From Proteromonas lacertae (taxonomy: Eukaryota; Sar; Bigyra; Opalinata; Proteromonadidae), in the NCBI GenBank assembly GCA_002245135.1, contig NGBS01000588.1, forward strand, positions 124,001-188,000: 64,000 bases of DNA, read 5' to 3'. Below, in pieces: positions 11,639-24,700 of this stretch. How positions within the stretch are numbered: the first letter of the stretch is position 1; the number at the start of each line of letters is the position of its first letter. A program made the translations under genes and the position numbers. The notes below the pieces were generated by a model. It was not told the origin of the DNA, did no database searches, and was given only the letters and a program-made list of their open reading frames with translations.

Positions 11639-12175
11639 TATTGAAATAGAAAGGCGATAGAATAGTATTAATTACTGGTTCATTTGATGTATTACATCCT
11701 GGTCATGTAGAAGCATTAAGAGTAGCGAAATCGATGGGTGATTTCTTATATGTTGGTATTCATGATGATGAAACAGTATGTGAAAAGATGGGAGCTGGTT
11801 ATCCAATAATGAATGTTCATGAAAGAAGTCTGAGTTTATTAGCTATCAAATATGTAGATGATGTAATAATGGGTTGTCCTTGGGTTATAACGAAAGATTT
11901 AATAAACAGTTTACATATTAATTTAGGTGGTTCATGGTACAACTAGTGAACAACCTCAGCCTGAATGTGAAAATGATCCAAAATACACTGATGAATTCAA
12001 AGTTCCTCAAGAAATGGGAATTTATCAAGAATTTAAAAGTCCTAGTAGTTTTACAGTTCGAACAATAATTGATCGAATAAGTGGTCAAAAAGAAAAGTAT
12101 ATTCAAAAATACGAAAGAAAATTAAGTGCTGAAGAGAATTATTATGAAGCTGATGAACATGTTGATGAAGTATAA
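10788..12175 (+). CDS. PCYT2: ethanolamine-phosphate cytidylyltransferase, second copy, with one frame break
   Basis: Exons 10788-10922, 10946-10981, 11009-11058, 11094-11477, 11509-11602 and 11650-12175 mirror the minus-strand copy. It has an N-terminal membrane anchor, HYGH (72-75) split by the same phase-2 intron, LHGDD, GISTTD, and GSFDVLHPGH in domain 2. Near 11934 one extra base puts the end of domain 2 out of frame; in the displaced frame the sequence reads VVHGTT and continues to a stop matching the sister gene. Notably this copy keeps the conserved His-Gly that the intact copy has changed to Arg-Gly. If the break is real the product loses about 80 residues including the SSFTVRTIIDRI motif; if it is an assembly error this may be the more active enzyme. 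The first halves differ from each other throughout. Confidence 0.82.
11537..12128 (+). repeat. inverted near-identical tract, arm 2 (cytidylyltransferase domain 2)
   Basis: Partner of 5808-6386 in inverse orientation, about 5.2 kb apart. Identity starts abruptly at the codons for Q-I-K-M-L-P in the fifth exon, runs through the intron at 11603-11649, and fades about 45 bp before the stop codon. Confidence 0.85.
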
Positions 12176-12419
12176 TTAGTAGTTATTGATAATGAATATA
12201 ATTATCTTCTTTTTTGTTTTTATATATCAATATCAAATAGAAAAATATCACTTAATATTGAAGAATTCTATTGATAATTCTTTTTTTTCTTCTTCTGTTA
12301 TTCCATCTATTTTGATTATTCCAATTGTTGAAAATGTTTCTAAAAATGATTCTAATTCTGTTTTATCTATATTTTATTTTACTGTTATTGATAATTCAAC
12401 TAAACAATCAAATATTACT

Positions 12420-13576
12420 TTATTCTCTTTCATTAAAATCTAAATAAGATTCTTCACTGTTAATATCTTTACAACCATCATAAACATGAAACTTCATTTG
12501 TCTTATCATTTCATAATCTCCTTTATATATTCTCATCATCAATAGCATCGATAATATTCTCTCGTTTGGTTTATTATTGTAATATTCAACCAATTCATCT
12601 CGAATATTCTCTCTTTTGTTTGCTTCAAGATAATATTCTCCTTGAGAAGTATTACATGATATTTCCATCATATAATCATTATTGTAAAATATCTCTTTTC
12701 TTTCATTACACATCATTACATAATTATTATCATCTCTCAATTTTTCACACACTTTTATCATTTCTTTTCTCAACTCATTCAAACTCAATCTATCTTCACT
12801 CTTCACTTTTAATATACTTTCTATAATTTCTTTCATTACTTCATCACATTCTACATCATAACTGTATTTACATTTCATAATATTCTCTTTTGTTTTATTC
12901 ATATTATTATCTTCATTAAATGGTATTTTCTTATTTATCATTTCATATAATATACAACCAATTGACCATATCACACTTCTTTCATTACATTCCATGTCAT
13001 TCAACTCTTCTGGGCTTTTGAAACAAACATCATATATTCTCACATCTTCTTTTCTCAATACATTCAAACATAAATCACATATCTTTATTTCATTACCATC
13101 TTCTTCATATTCTATATTACTACTCTTTAAATTACCAAATGTTACTCCACATTCATTCAAAATCATTAAGTTATCACATAATCTACATATCACTCTACAA
13201 ATATCATCATTTGAAAGAGATTTCCTTTGAATTATCTCTTCTACGTCTCTCAAATAATAGTCTCTTTCTACTATCATATATTTACTTGCATCATTCGAGT
13301 GTAATACCATTGAAGGACAGAGTAAGGATGAACAACTCTCTAACAAAAATGAGCTATTCTCACAGTATTTCAATATCTTCTTTTCTTTTATTTCACTAAA
13401 ATTTAGAATTTTCACCTTTTTAACACAATTTCTATGTTCAACTAACAAATTGACTTCATTACTACACCTTTCTACTCTCTCTATTATCTACAAATATAAA
13501 TCAATTAAAATACTTGAGTGTTACTTGGCAATGCTGAGGATAATACATCATCTACTAAAGATTTTAAGCAAAACAT
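12420..13576 (-). CDS. pseudokinase (catalytic residues missing)
   Basis: A 63-nt first exon (13576-13514), a 26-nt intron and exon 13487-12420 give 376 residues. The fold is that of a protein kinase: a glutamate-rich N lobe, the catalytic-loop position at about residue 137, a PEEL segment like the APE motif, then WSIGCILYEMI typical of helix F. The catalytic loop reads FGNLKSSN instead of HRDLKxxN and the DFG position reads CDLCL, so both catalytic aspartates are gone and no phosphotransfer is expected. The C-terminal 90 residues are helical and resemble the matching part of the neighbouring gene at 13672. The two genes are divergent with 95 bp between starts, suggesting an inverted duplication and a shared promoter. 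Confidence 0.8.
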
Positions 13577-13671
13577 CTTCCAAACCTGTTTGATACTCTC
13601 AAAAAATAGAGTGAGTGAGATATAAAAATCATGAATATCTCATGTATCTATAAATAATAATCGAAATAAAA

Positions 13672-15259
13672 ATGAAATTGAAAGAATCAAAAGATGAATA
13701 TTATTTGAAAATAATAAAGATAGAAGAAATATCAAAGAAGTCAAGTTGTTTATATATAAGTAATATATCCTTAGTTTCGATGATACATGCAGAACATGTG
13801 ATGATATATAAAATGATGGAATATATGCTGGATAGTATTTTAGTTGATATGAGAAAGTATAGATATAACCTTGCTGAAATGATGAATTTTGATGTGAATA
13901 TAGATGAATTAGGAATAATGAAAGATGTAATGAAAGGTGTAATGAATTTAAATACTGTAGGAGTATCTGATGGAAATTTAAAGCCTTCGAATATACTATT
14001 TGATGAAAATGGAGAATTAGTGATAAGTGATTATTGTTTGAATAATTTGAGAAATATAGATAGAATCCATAACGAGAATAGTATATATAATAGTCCAGAA
14101 TTATTAAATAATAAAGAAATAGATAAATCTTGTGATATATGGAGTATTGGATTATTATTTTATTACTTATTAACCCATGGAACATTATTTATATCTGAAA
14201 GAGATGCTCATGATAATATATTAGAAAAAATAAAACAGGACAATAAGTTGGATAGTAAATATAAGAAAGTAATTTTCTCTTCTATTCAGATTGACAAATT
14301 TAAAAGACCTTCAATTCATGAATTATATGAAGAATTAAATAGAATAGATAATAATAATAATAATGAGTTATTATCAAGCAGACCATTCTTAGTAGTTGAC
14401 AATAATATAAAACTGAATAATGAAATGATTGAATGTATGATAGAAAGATATACAATTAATAATATGTTAAGATATATAACATACAATAAAAGAAGAAGTA
14501 GAGAATTATTATGCTTCTTAATAAATATTTATTGGTTTAAAGATGAAATAGATATTTTTAATTATTTATTGAAATGTGATAGTCTAACAACCACAGAATG
14601 CTTGATATTACTATCAACAAAAGAAAAATATAAAATGAATATGATTAAAGTGAATAATGTTAAAGCAAATATAGAATATTTAAACTATAATAAATATTTT
14701 TTAAATTATTTAAATAGTATAAAAGAATTATCAGCAATTCGTATGAAAATTGATATTCACACACTTTCTTATATTTCCAATTCCTTTCAATCAATGAATA
14801 ATTTACAGAATTTAGATCTAACTCGTATATATATATATTTATTTATTTAAATTATTAGAAAATAATTTAAATGATTCAGGTATGTTAGAGTTAGTTAAAT
14901 ATTATAGTTTTTTAAATCATCTTGAAGTTTTAAATATTAGTTGTAAGAATTATATTCATTTGAATTATATATAAATAGATAATGGAATATCTCAAATAGG
15001 ATTGAAATATATGATAGAAAATAATAATAATTCTTTACCATTATTAAGAAGATTAACTCTGTTTGGTAATTTAATAAATGATGAGTCAATAGAAGAAATA
15101 AATGAGATATGTAACATATTTAAAAGTCTAATAGTGATAGATTTACCTAGTATTATAAATTTCATTATAGTTATATGGTCAATAGTCTATGTATCAGATG
15201 ACAGATTGTGTTTGATGAAGAAAAACAACCCACATATGATTTTTATAACTGATTACTAA
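13672..15259 (+). CDS. pseudokinase with C-terminal leucine-rich repeats
   Basis: The first exon (from 13672) encodes a kinase fold with catalytic loop SDGNLKPSN near residue 100 and SDYCL in place of DFG; HRD and DFG aspartates are absent, so this is a pseudokinase. CDIWSIGLLFYYLL marks helix F. After a helical middle part the sequence turns into leucine-rich repeats (LQNLDL, LEVLNIS, LRRLTLFGN, IVIDLP). Introns near 14825-14858 and 14941-14977 are needed to keep the repeats in frame; a possible further 21-nt intron near 15151 is optional because the frame stays open either way, so the exact C-terminus is uncertain. Likely a scaffold or regulator; partners unknown. Confidence 0.75.
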
Positions 15260-15390
15260 ATTTAGTCACATTTTATGTTTTGTACTTAACTAAACAAGTT
15301 CCTCCCCATCTTACTAACTGTATTTACATATTATTTATATACAAATAAAACAGATATAAAATAAATCGATTTATTCATAAATAGTAGTAA

Positions 15391-18300
15391 TTAGTGTTGT
15401 AAACAACTATTATAACCAATATACATTCCTTTCTTAGCCCACCAACTAAATTGATTTGAATCACATAAATCCATCCAAGATAATAACATCTCACTATTTG
15501 CATTTAATTCACTCCAAATATCTTCCACTTTACCTCTCATTCCTTTTCTCACTTCTTTCTCAATTAATTTATTCACTAATAATTGATTTATTACTTCATT
15601 ATAACCTCCACACATTGATAATACAATAAATGCACTATACAAACCTTTGTGTCGATATACATTCTTTTCTTTGTGATTATTTGGTTCAATATGACATAAT
15701 TGTAATAAATAGGAGATATAGTCAACTTTACAACCTGCTAAACTTATATTATTATTATTATCATCTTTATTCTCTTTTTCTTTTAATTCTTTAAATATTT
15801 TTATATATATTAGATGCAATAAATCTCTATCATCTTGATTATCCAATTTAAAACATAATTCTGTTGATTTGAATTGATTGACTGACAATACTCCTTTCAT
15901 TTCAGAATCTGTTGCTTTACAACTACTAAACGCTTTTAATATATCTTTTATCAAAGGAATTCCATATTTACAGCAAATTAAATCATGAATATAATCACCT
16001 AAATAAAAACTACCTATTCCATGAGTATCATATGAAATTGCTATGTTTTGAATCTCATTGGGTGTGAATCTTTTTAACCATTCTTTTGATAATATTCCTT
16101 TATCTATTGACTCACTAATTATTGAATATAACTTAGGAATTTGGATTAGCAGCTTTTTATCACAGTATTTTAAACATATATCAACATATTTATTTAGATT
16201 TTCTAATGATGGAATTAATAATTTCTTTTCTTGATAAGTATAGAGTTTATAATAACCTTCATCATTCAATGAATATCGAGGTAACATCAATTCTTTCTTT
16301 TCATTATTATTTTTACTATTTATTACTTCTTCTATTGAATTGGTGAAATTGGTTAATCTGGTAGATTCATTCGAATTTCGATTCTTTGTATATTCATAAC
16401 ATTTTCCTGCAAAATCAGATGGTCGATTTTCAAATTCACTTAGTCTTTCTTTAAAGGTCTCATATAAGTGATTCAATCTATGCATTATTTGGATATATCC
16501 TTCACATATTGCTTTATTATAATCATCCTCCATTATATCAGGCTTTGGAGGAGGTGGTGGAGGAGGTGGTGATGGTGGTGTTTCTGTCTTTACTTCTTCT
16601 TCTTTTTCTTCATTTACTTCATCTTCAACGGATGGACTTTTTCCTTTTTTACTCTTTCTTCCTCCTTTTGGAGATTTTCCTTTCTTTCCACCTTTTCCTC
16701 CTCCTCTTGGAGAATTAGTTTTACCTTTTTTACCTTTTTTATTCTTAGATGGAGAATCTGATCTTTCTTTTTTCTTTTCTTCATTCTCTGTAGGTAAAGG
16801 AGTGGATGTTTCCTCTACAGCTGCTGGTGCTGGATTTTCTTCTTCTTCTTTCTTCTCTTCTACAGGTTCTTCTTTAATTTCTTCCACTACTGGTGGTGGT
16901 GTTGGTGGTCGAATACTATTCATTAATGAATTAATACCCTCTTCAATTGTATTTAACGCATTTTGATAACAAAAATCTAAACCATCATATTGACTTTGGG
17001 TTTGACTGACTTGAGACATTTCTGAACCTATTAATGGCATTGAATTCATCATTATTTCGTGGTTTAACTGTTGATTTCGAACATGTTCGAAGTAATTCAT
17101 TAATACATTTAACATCTTCATCCAATGTTCACATTCTTTTGTCAATAAATCTCCAAATTTATTAGCTATTTTTTCTACCACATCTTCTAACCAATCAGAT
17201 TCTGCCAATTTTGGAATTTGACGTTTGGCTTCTTCAAGCCTATTAAATGCGTTTACCCACTCCTTGTGATTAAACTCTAAATTTTGATCGATTAATTCAT
17301 CACTACTAATTTCATTATTATAAAACTGTTTAACTAATAATTTGAACTTCTTATCAACATTCTCTAAATCTTCACTTTTATTCTCTAATAATTCCAAAAA
17401 TTTCATTTCTGTAGCTTCAAATCTTTCATCAATATAACTTAATAATTTTCTTACACTACTCAATATATCACAATAATCATTTTCTATTTCAATATCATTT
17501 TCATTAATCACATTCATTATATTAGGAATTGCTGGAATCTTGTCAGGATCATCTTTAACAGTATTCCATCTCTCCGTTCTGATCATATCAATTATATAGT
17601 TAGTAAGTCCATCTATTGTCTTTAAATCATGTCCTTCTGTTGGATCTTTTGGAGGTGGTTCTGGTGGAGCTTCTGGATTTTGTTCATGAAAAATAACTGT
17701 GTTTTCTTTATATATTTTATCCAATTCATCATCAATAGAATCATGGAATTTATCCATTATTAATTCATTATTGATTTTTATATCTTTTTCATTCTCACTG
17801 ATACTTAACCAATTTTTATAATTGACTAATTCTTTTTCATACTGTTCATATCTTCGTTCAAATGGATATGGAATATAAGGTAATGGAGGAGGAATATTTA
17901 CTTCCACTTCAGGTTCTTTACCTTTTCCACCACCACTTATTTTACTTTTGGTTGGTAATTTCGATGTTCTTTTACTTCCTTTTTTACTATCTTTTTTAGC
18001 TTCTTCTTCTGCTGCTTTTCTTTCTTCTTCCAATTTTCTATCTTCTTCAGCTTTCTTCTCCTCTTCTTCCTTCTTTTTCTCTTCCTCAGTTTTCTCTTCT
18101 ATTGGTGGAGGTGGATTAACTCCTAATTCTGCCGTTTGTTTATCCAAATTCAAATTTTTTGCTCTTTCTTCTAATACACTCTTATCATCTTCTTCTAATA
18201 CAATAATACCAAATGTGCAAAGTGTATTTTCACCCCAAACACTCTTTGGATCATCACTTTTACTATCTCTTTTAGGATATTCAAATTTCTTACCTTTTGA

Positions 18301-20395
18301 TTTCTTTATGAATAATTCAGGAGTTTCACATCCTTTTCCTAATTTCTCTACAAATTTCGGTGATACTAAATGAGTTATCATCATTAACTGTTCAGTAGTT
18401 AATCCATTTCCTTCTATAACATAACCTCCATTTTGACCATGAGGTAAATTCATTATTTCATTCACCATTGCTCCTATTACATTTGCCACTTTTGGTATTT
18501 GTATATATCCTTCCAATTCTTCTATTCTTCCACAATCTATTACTTCAGTTATTGTCGCTCCTTTCTTTGCTTTGGATGGTGCAGCTTTCTTTGGTTTTTT
18601 CAACAACTTCTTTATTTCTTCAATTAGATTCTTATACTCATTCACAAATGCATCACTATGATAAATATCAACTAATTTCTGTGGTTTTATTTCAGGTTGA
18701 TTTGGCTGTAATGGTGGTAAATTAACAACTTCTTCATCTTCAGGTATTGGAGTATTTACTATTGCCGTTGGATTTGGATTCAACGAAACTGGAGTTGGAT
18801 CATCACTTTTCGGACTCTTGGGTGATTTTCCACTTTTTGATTTTCTGCTATTCACTGAACTTTTCCTACTACCTGAATCTTTGCTGTTTTTAGGTGATTT
18901 TGGCTTATTAGCTTCTTCTATTTCTTTCTCGCAGTCTTTCACTGCTTCTTGTATGATTGTTAATGGATTGATTATTCTCATGTAAAATTGAAATGCTAAG
19001 TGTTTACATATTTCAGATTTTCCACATAATGGTGGTCCTATTAGCATTAATCCAATTGGATGTGTAGGAACAGGAGGTAATGGTTTATCAGGCCATTTCT
19101 GGTTCAAAATATCACATATTATACTTACAATTTGAAATATATCATTCTTATTATCAGTCAATATAAATGGAGGAATTAATGAATCATTTAAATCATTTAT
19201 ATTATTTCTATATATTAGATAATCTGTTCTACTATCTAAGATTAATTCCCAATCTTTAGCTAATGTTAAATCTCCTGTTATTGAATCTTCAAAGAATGGA
19301 ATTCCTCTAACATATTGATTTCTATATTCTCTCCATACTACAGGTGGCATTAGGTATTTATTATTCTCTACATATCTTGCACAGGTCATTGCTAAATCTG
19401 CTAAACCATACACCATTACTTCACAAAATCGACAAGTATCTTCATGTTTTAATTTATTCCTTAATTCTTTCTTTGCATTTTGAGCTTCGATGATTTTAGT
19501 TAGTTCGATTTGTGATTCTATTCGTTTTTTGGTTGAGACTTCTATTAATTGCTGGTAATATTCATTATTCTCTTTTTCTATTTTATCTTGGATCAATTTA
19601 GCATTCTCTATACTTTTATTTCTTTCATTTTCCTTTAAATATAACTGTTTTTGATATTCTAAGGCATTTTTTCTTTCAATTTTGTAGTGATTATTACATT
19701 TCATTAATAAATCTTTTATTCTATCCTGTTCTTCTGCTGTTAATTGTGCATTCTTTTGTATTACATTATTTACTCTTTCTCTTACAGTTTTATCTCTAAA
19801 TGCTAAGACATCTTGCCTTCTCTTTGAATGCATTGTTTTTAAATAGTTTTGGCTTGGCTTGGCATAACTAATTGTACTGTATAATGTCTTTAATCTAGTG
19901 AATTGATCAAATGCTGTTTCTGTTCGCCAAGTAAATTTGTTGTTAATTTGTTCTGGATCTTTCCAGTCTTGTGGTTGAAAGCCCATTCTTCTGTAATTCA
20001 ATTCAAATGCATCTATTGATTCTTTCATATCTTTTTCATTCTTTTCTCGGTTTAATTCTACTTGTATTTGATGTCTCTTTTTTATTCCTAATTCTAATCT
20101 TAAATCTGCTGCTTCTCTTTCATACTATTTAAATTATAAAATAACTGATTTTGAATAATACCATTTTCTTCTTACTTTCTAGCCAAGTATTTTTACATGT
20201 TTTATCATGTTCCATTATATATTGTTTCGCATCTCTTGCAATTGTAAGCATATTTTGTCTATTAGTTTGAAGCATAGCAGTATGTTGTATATTAAAATTC
20301 TCTAAATCTCTTCTAGCCTTTTCTTCAGTTTCTAGACGGAATTCATGAAACTTATTCGAAGGTAAACTGCTCTTAATTTCATTAATCGAATGCAT
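15391..20395 (-). CDS. SPEF2: SPEF2/CPC1-like axonemal central-pair protein
   Basis: Exon 20395-20162, a 37-nt intron, then a single exon 20124-15391 give 1,655 residues. A coiled-coil N-terminal third leads to a P-loop GPPLCGKS near residue 440, as in the adenylate-kinase-like domain of SPEF2/CPC1, with a matching second motif VIEGNGLTTEQ further on. Low-complexity charged linkers (Lys/Ser/Pro-rich, poly-Glu, a run of nine prolines) separate these from a helical C-terminus ending SWWAKKGMYIGYNSCLQH. In known systems the protein is part of the C1b projection of the flagellar central pair. The N-terminal calponin-homology domain usual in animal SPEF2 is not seen, and only 103 bp separate the start from the divergent SPRY gene, so it is unlikely to lie in a missed exon. 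Another adenylate-kinase-containing flagellar protein is possible. Confidence 0.72.
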
Positions 20396-20498
20396 TTTCA
20401 AAAAAGAAAAATATGAAACGGTCAAGCCATTAGCTTGTGATGTTTTTATTGTGAAATTTTTTTCATAAACCACATTTAATTTTTCGTTTTTTATTCAA

Positions 20499-21655
20499 AT
20501 GGCTGGAGTAGAACATACACCAACTCCTACCCCTGCTCCTCCTCAACCGCCCATCGTATTTGACACTGTGATATATTTATTTCATAGGATAAAGACAAAT
20601 TAGAAGATTCAGATGAAGATATATGGTGTTGTTGTTTTTCTATACATCACAGTATAATTTATATATTTTAATATTTATAATAGGTGGTGATCCTTATGCA
20701 CAAGTTCAACCTGGTATTTATTTTGTTTTTTATTGTCTATTAATAGGTGGAATGATTCCAACCACATCAAATGGAGGAATGAAACCTCCTCAACATAGTT
20801 CCAGAGCTTCTACTACATCTGGTTCAAGATTAACGAGAGGATCAAAAGCTGCTTCGCTATTTTCAACGTGTTCAACAGATGAAGGAGGAACTCTATTTCC
20901 TCCAATACCTCCAATATGTATTTAATCGTAATTTTATAATTGAATTAGATTATTATAATTTAAAAAAGAAAAGTGATAATATACGAATAATATACCGACC
21001 ATCTCGAGATCATGAACGATATTCAATGGATGCAATCATCAATCACACATACCAAACCAACGAATATGGATATATATACGTTACAACTCCAATCACAGGT
21101 ATAGTAAGTATAGAATTCGAATATCAGCATTCCAGTCATTTAGAGAGTGATAATCAAATCAGTGGTTTGTATGTAGGTGCTGCATTAGATCCACCAATTG
21201 ATAATCATTATTATACAAGTTCATTTTATTTATATTCACTTTATGATGGTAGTTTGTATGACAGTGGTAAAATTAGGAAAAATAATAAATGTCATAGAAT
21301 ACTACCAGGTAATAGAATAGTTTTAGTAATAAATTATGATAAATTACAAATATCAATGATAATTAGGAATAAACTAGGTTATCATGAAGATTTGGGGGTT
21401 TTGTTTAATAATATACCCAATACTTTACAACCAGTGATTTGCTCCTCTTATGGCAATATCGATAATGAAAGAATTAGATTAGTGGAAATTAAATGGAATG
21501 AAGAGTTATATTCAAATCCAGATAAACCAATAGAAGAAGTAACAGAAGATGCAGTAGAAGAGTTAAAACCTAGAGATTCACAGGCATCTCCAAATCCAGA
21601 CGCACTACAGACGGCTAATGCATTGCTGAGTGATCCAGAACTATTAGCCTCATGA
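20499..21655 (+). CDS. SPRY (B30.2-type) domain protein
   Basis: Five exons (20499-20555, 20588-20651, 20684-20713, 20747-20917, 20949-21655) give 342 residues. The first 110 residues are Pro- and Ser/Thr-rich and disordered in appearance. The rest carries SPRY landmarks: GLYVGAALD, a central SLYDGSLYDSGK, the PGNRIVLVINYDKLQISMII strand pair corresponding to the GDvIgv...D...isF core, and LQPVICSS near the end. SPRY domains bind short peptides, so an adaptor role is likely. An acidic tail ends the protein. It stops with TGA, showing TGA is a stop codon here. Divergent with the SPEF2-like gene. Confidence 0.8.
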
Positions 21656-21778
21656 ATAATGTTTGTTATCTATCTATTTATATATTACATGTCTATATTG
21701 TATGTATGTTGGATAAAAAATCTCATATTTCAATTAATTATTAACTATATATATATATAAGTTATTAACTAAACTTAA

Positions 21779-24700
21779 TTATAATATTTCTGTTCCATCA
21801 TCTACATCGTCACATACATTTATATTATCATCTCCATCACCTCCTTCTTCACCTTCACCTTCTCCTCCTCCTTCATACTCATATCTTTTCCTTCCTCTTC
21901 CTCCTTCCTCCTCTTCTTCAACCTCTTGAATTTCATTATTATTCTCACTTGTATCAATTTCTTCTGATGTTTCTATTTCCTGTTGTTGTGCTTCAGCTTC
22001 TTCAGCTTCTTCTTCCTCTGTAGGTTCTTGTTGTTCATATTCCTCTTGTACTTCTTCCTGCGTTTCTATTTCCTGTGTTTGTTCTTCAGTTTCACCTTCA
22101 TCTTCTTCTGTAGGTTGTTGTTCATATTCCTGTGTTTCTATTTCCTGAGTTTCTATCTCTTGTGTTTGCTCTTCTGTCTCAATTTCTTGTGTCCCTTGTG
22201 GTTCTGTTTCAATTTCTTGAGTCTCCTGTTGTTGAACTTCTTCATTTTCTCCTCCTACATTCTGTTGATCATCATCATTATACTCTTCACTAATATTCAC
22301 ATTATTATTCTCACAATCTTCACAAAACCATCCTTTCTCATTCTCATGATATTCATAAGTCAAACAATAAGTATGAATCACTTTATTGCAACCACTACAT
22401 ATCAATATATTACTATTATCCCAACAATCATTCTTTTTACAAACATCACAAAATCCAATTGTTATATAACTATGATAAGCACAATAAGAAACCATTTCAA
22501 CAGAACCTTCTTCACTTTGATTAGTTATCATATACAATCCCGCCTTTCTTCCACATAAAGGATGGAATGTATTATCACAATCTGGATAAGTGCATTTAAT
22601 ACAAGGACAATGATCATTCTTTAAACATTCACTACATTTGCATTTATATCTCCATTCACTTATAGTTGAAATACCATTTATTGGCTCTAAATTTTCAACA
22701 TCACCAAATGTGCATTCATCTATCCATAAAGCACAGACAATATGACAATAATTACCTGTTTCAGTTCTTTTCATTGCACCACCATTTCTTCCACATATTT
22801 CACATAATACTTTGTCAGCATTACTTTTGAATATTGTACAAACATTACATACCCAATTAGTGTTTATTGTTCCATTTGTATCATCTTCTTCTGTATTAAT
22901 TTTTTCACCAATACACTGTTCATGTACAAATAAATGACATTCTTTACATTCAAATATTGGAATATCAGGATATAACTCTTTAGAAACTCCACAAACACAA
23001 CAAGTTGGTCCTTCTTTCTTATACCAAGGATCATATTCGTGTTTTTTCTTATTTCTACATTCAACACTGCTAATTCCACGATAATAACAATCACTACATC
23101 GATAATTCCATATATTACTTTTCTCTTTTATACATTTTTCACAACACCAATCCGTAATATCATACACATCTGGAGGTGGATTTGCTAGACACACTTTATG
23201 GTATAATTTATCACATTTACTACATTCATAATAATTCTTAATATCAGCTGGAGTTACTTTAGGAATACATGTACAAATTGTCTTGGCTTTACTTATACAA
23301 AATGGACAATAATAATCTTTAATTAATTCTAAATCTGTTCCTATTAAACCAACACATTCTGGATGATACCATGTATGACATAATACACATTGAACCCATG
23401 TGAAACTGGGAGAATCTTCAGTCTTACCACAAACACACAAGCCTGTTCCTTCATTTTCAACTGTTTTGTTTTCTTTAGTGTTTTTATATGATTTTGTTGT
23501 ATTGGGAGAATAATTGTCTTTTTTCATTTCTGATCTATTATTCTTTTGTGAATATGAATTATTATTATTATTAGAAAAAGAAGGAGGAGAAGGAGATATA
23601 GTATTAGATACTTCATTATTTCTAAAGTATTTTTTCTTGTTATTAATATTCAAATTATTGTTATTATTCATTGCAGAAGGAGTTACTGTTTTCTTACAAT
23701 GCTTTTGACAATAAAATATTTTAATTGGATTATAAACTAAATCAACTTCCTTCAAACAAGGAATATGAAATAGTTTATCACAACCTCTCTTTTTACATAA
23801 TAAAGATGCATGGTTATTATTACAGATAGAACATAAATTCCTTTTAGTTCTTTTCAATGCAGCAACTATATTGGAGTAATATGGATCATTACAAACAACT
23901 TCTGCACAAGATAAAGCACATTCTTCATGAACAGCAAACTCTTTATTTTTATAACTAAATTTGTGTCTTATAATATGTAATTCATCAGTTTCTCCTTTTA
24001 AATGACAAAAACGACATTTACAGTCATTTACATCTTCCTGTAGTATATCTGAAATAATTGCTTCATATCTTTTATCATAATTATTTCTCATTCTCACTCC
24101 CTTATTATTTAATTTTCTTTTCTTTACACCATTATTTGCATCATTATAAATTACTGATTTTTTATCATTTACTCCTCCAAATATTATTCGTTTATTATCT
24201 TCATCATCATCGTCATAACCTTCTTCTTTATATTCATCATCTCCATCATCATTTACATCAACATCATATGAATTATCAATAAAACCATTCACTTTTCTTC
24301 TACTACTACTATTATTATTATCTTTATTTCTATTTGCTATATAAATAATTCCATTATTTGTTATTCTTTTCTTATTAATTATCATATTATCATCATCATC
24401 ATTGATAATGTTATTATTAGTATTATTTGACTTTAATATTGTATTTTTAATAGGTCTTCCTCTTACATGATGTTTTGTAATTGGAACATGAGTTGCATTA
24501 TATTCTGCAACTTCATCTGGTGTAACATGATCACTGCATATCATAATCTTTCGTTTTAATCTTATTGCCAAGTTCCAATCTTGACATAATGTATGATATG
24601 CTTTTATACACTTACAACATTGTACTAATTCACCATCACCACTAGTTAATCCACATTTCCTACAATAATGTGCTGGACAAAAATATCTCTTTTTACTTGG

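Noticed and set aside
11925-11950. Euplotes-style +1 shift exactly at the stop codon in ECT copy 2
   Set aside because: The conserved VVHGTT lies in the shifted frame ahead of that stop, so the frame must change several codons earlier.
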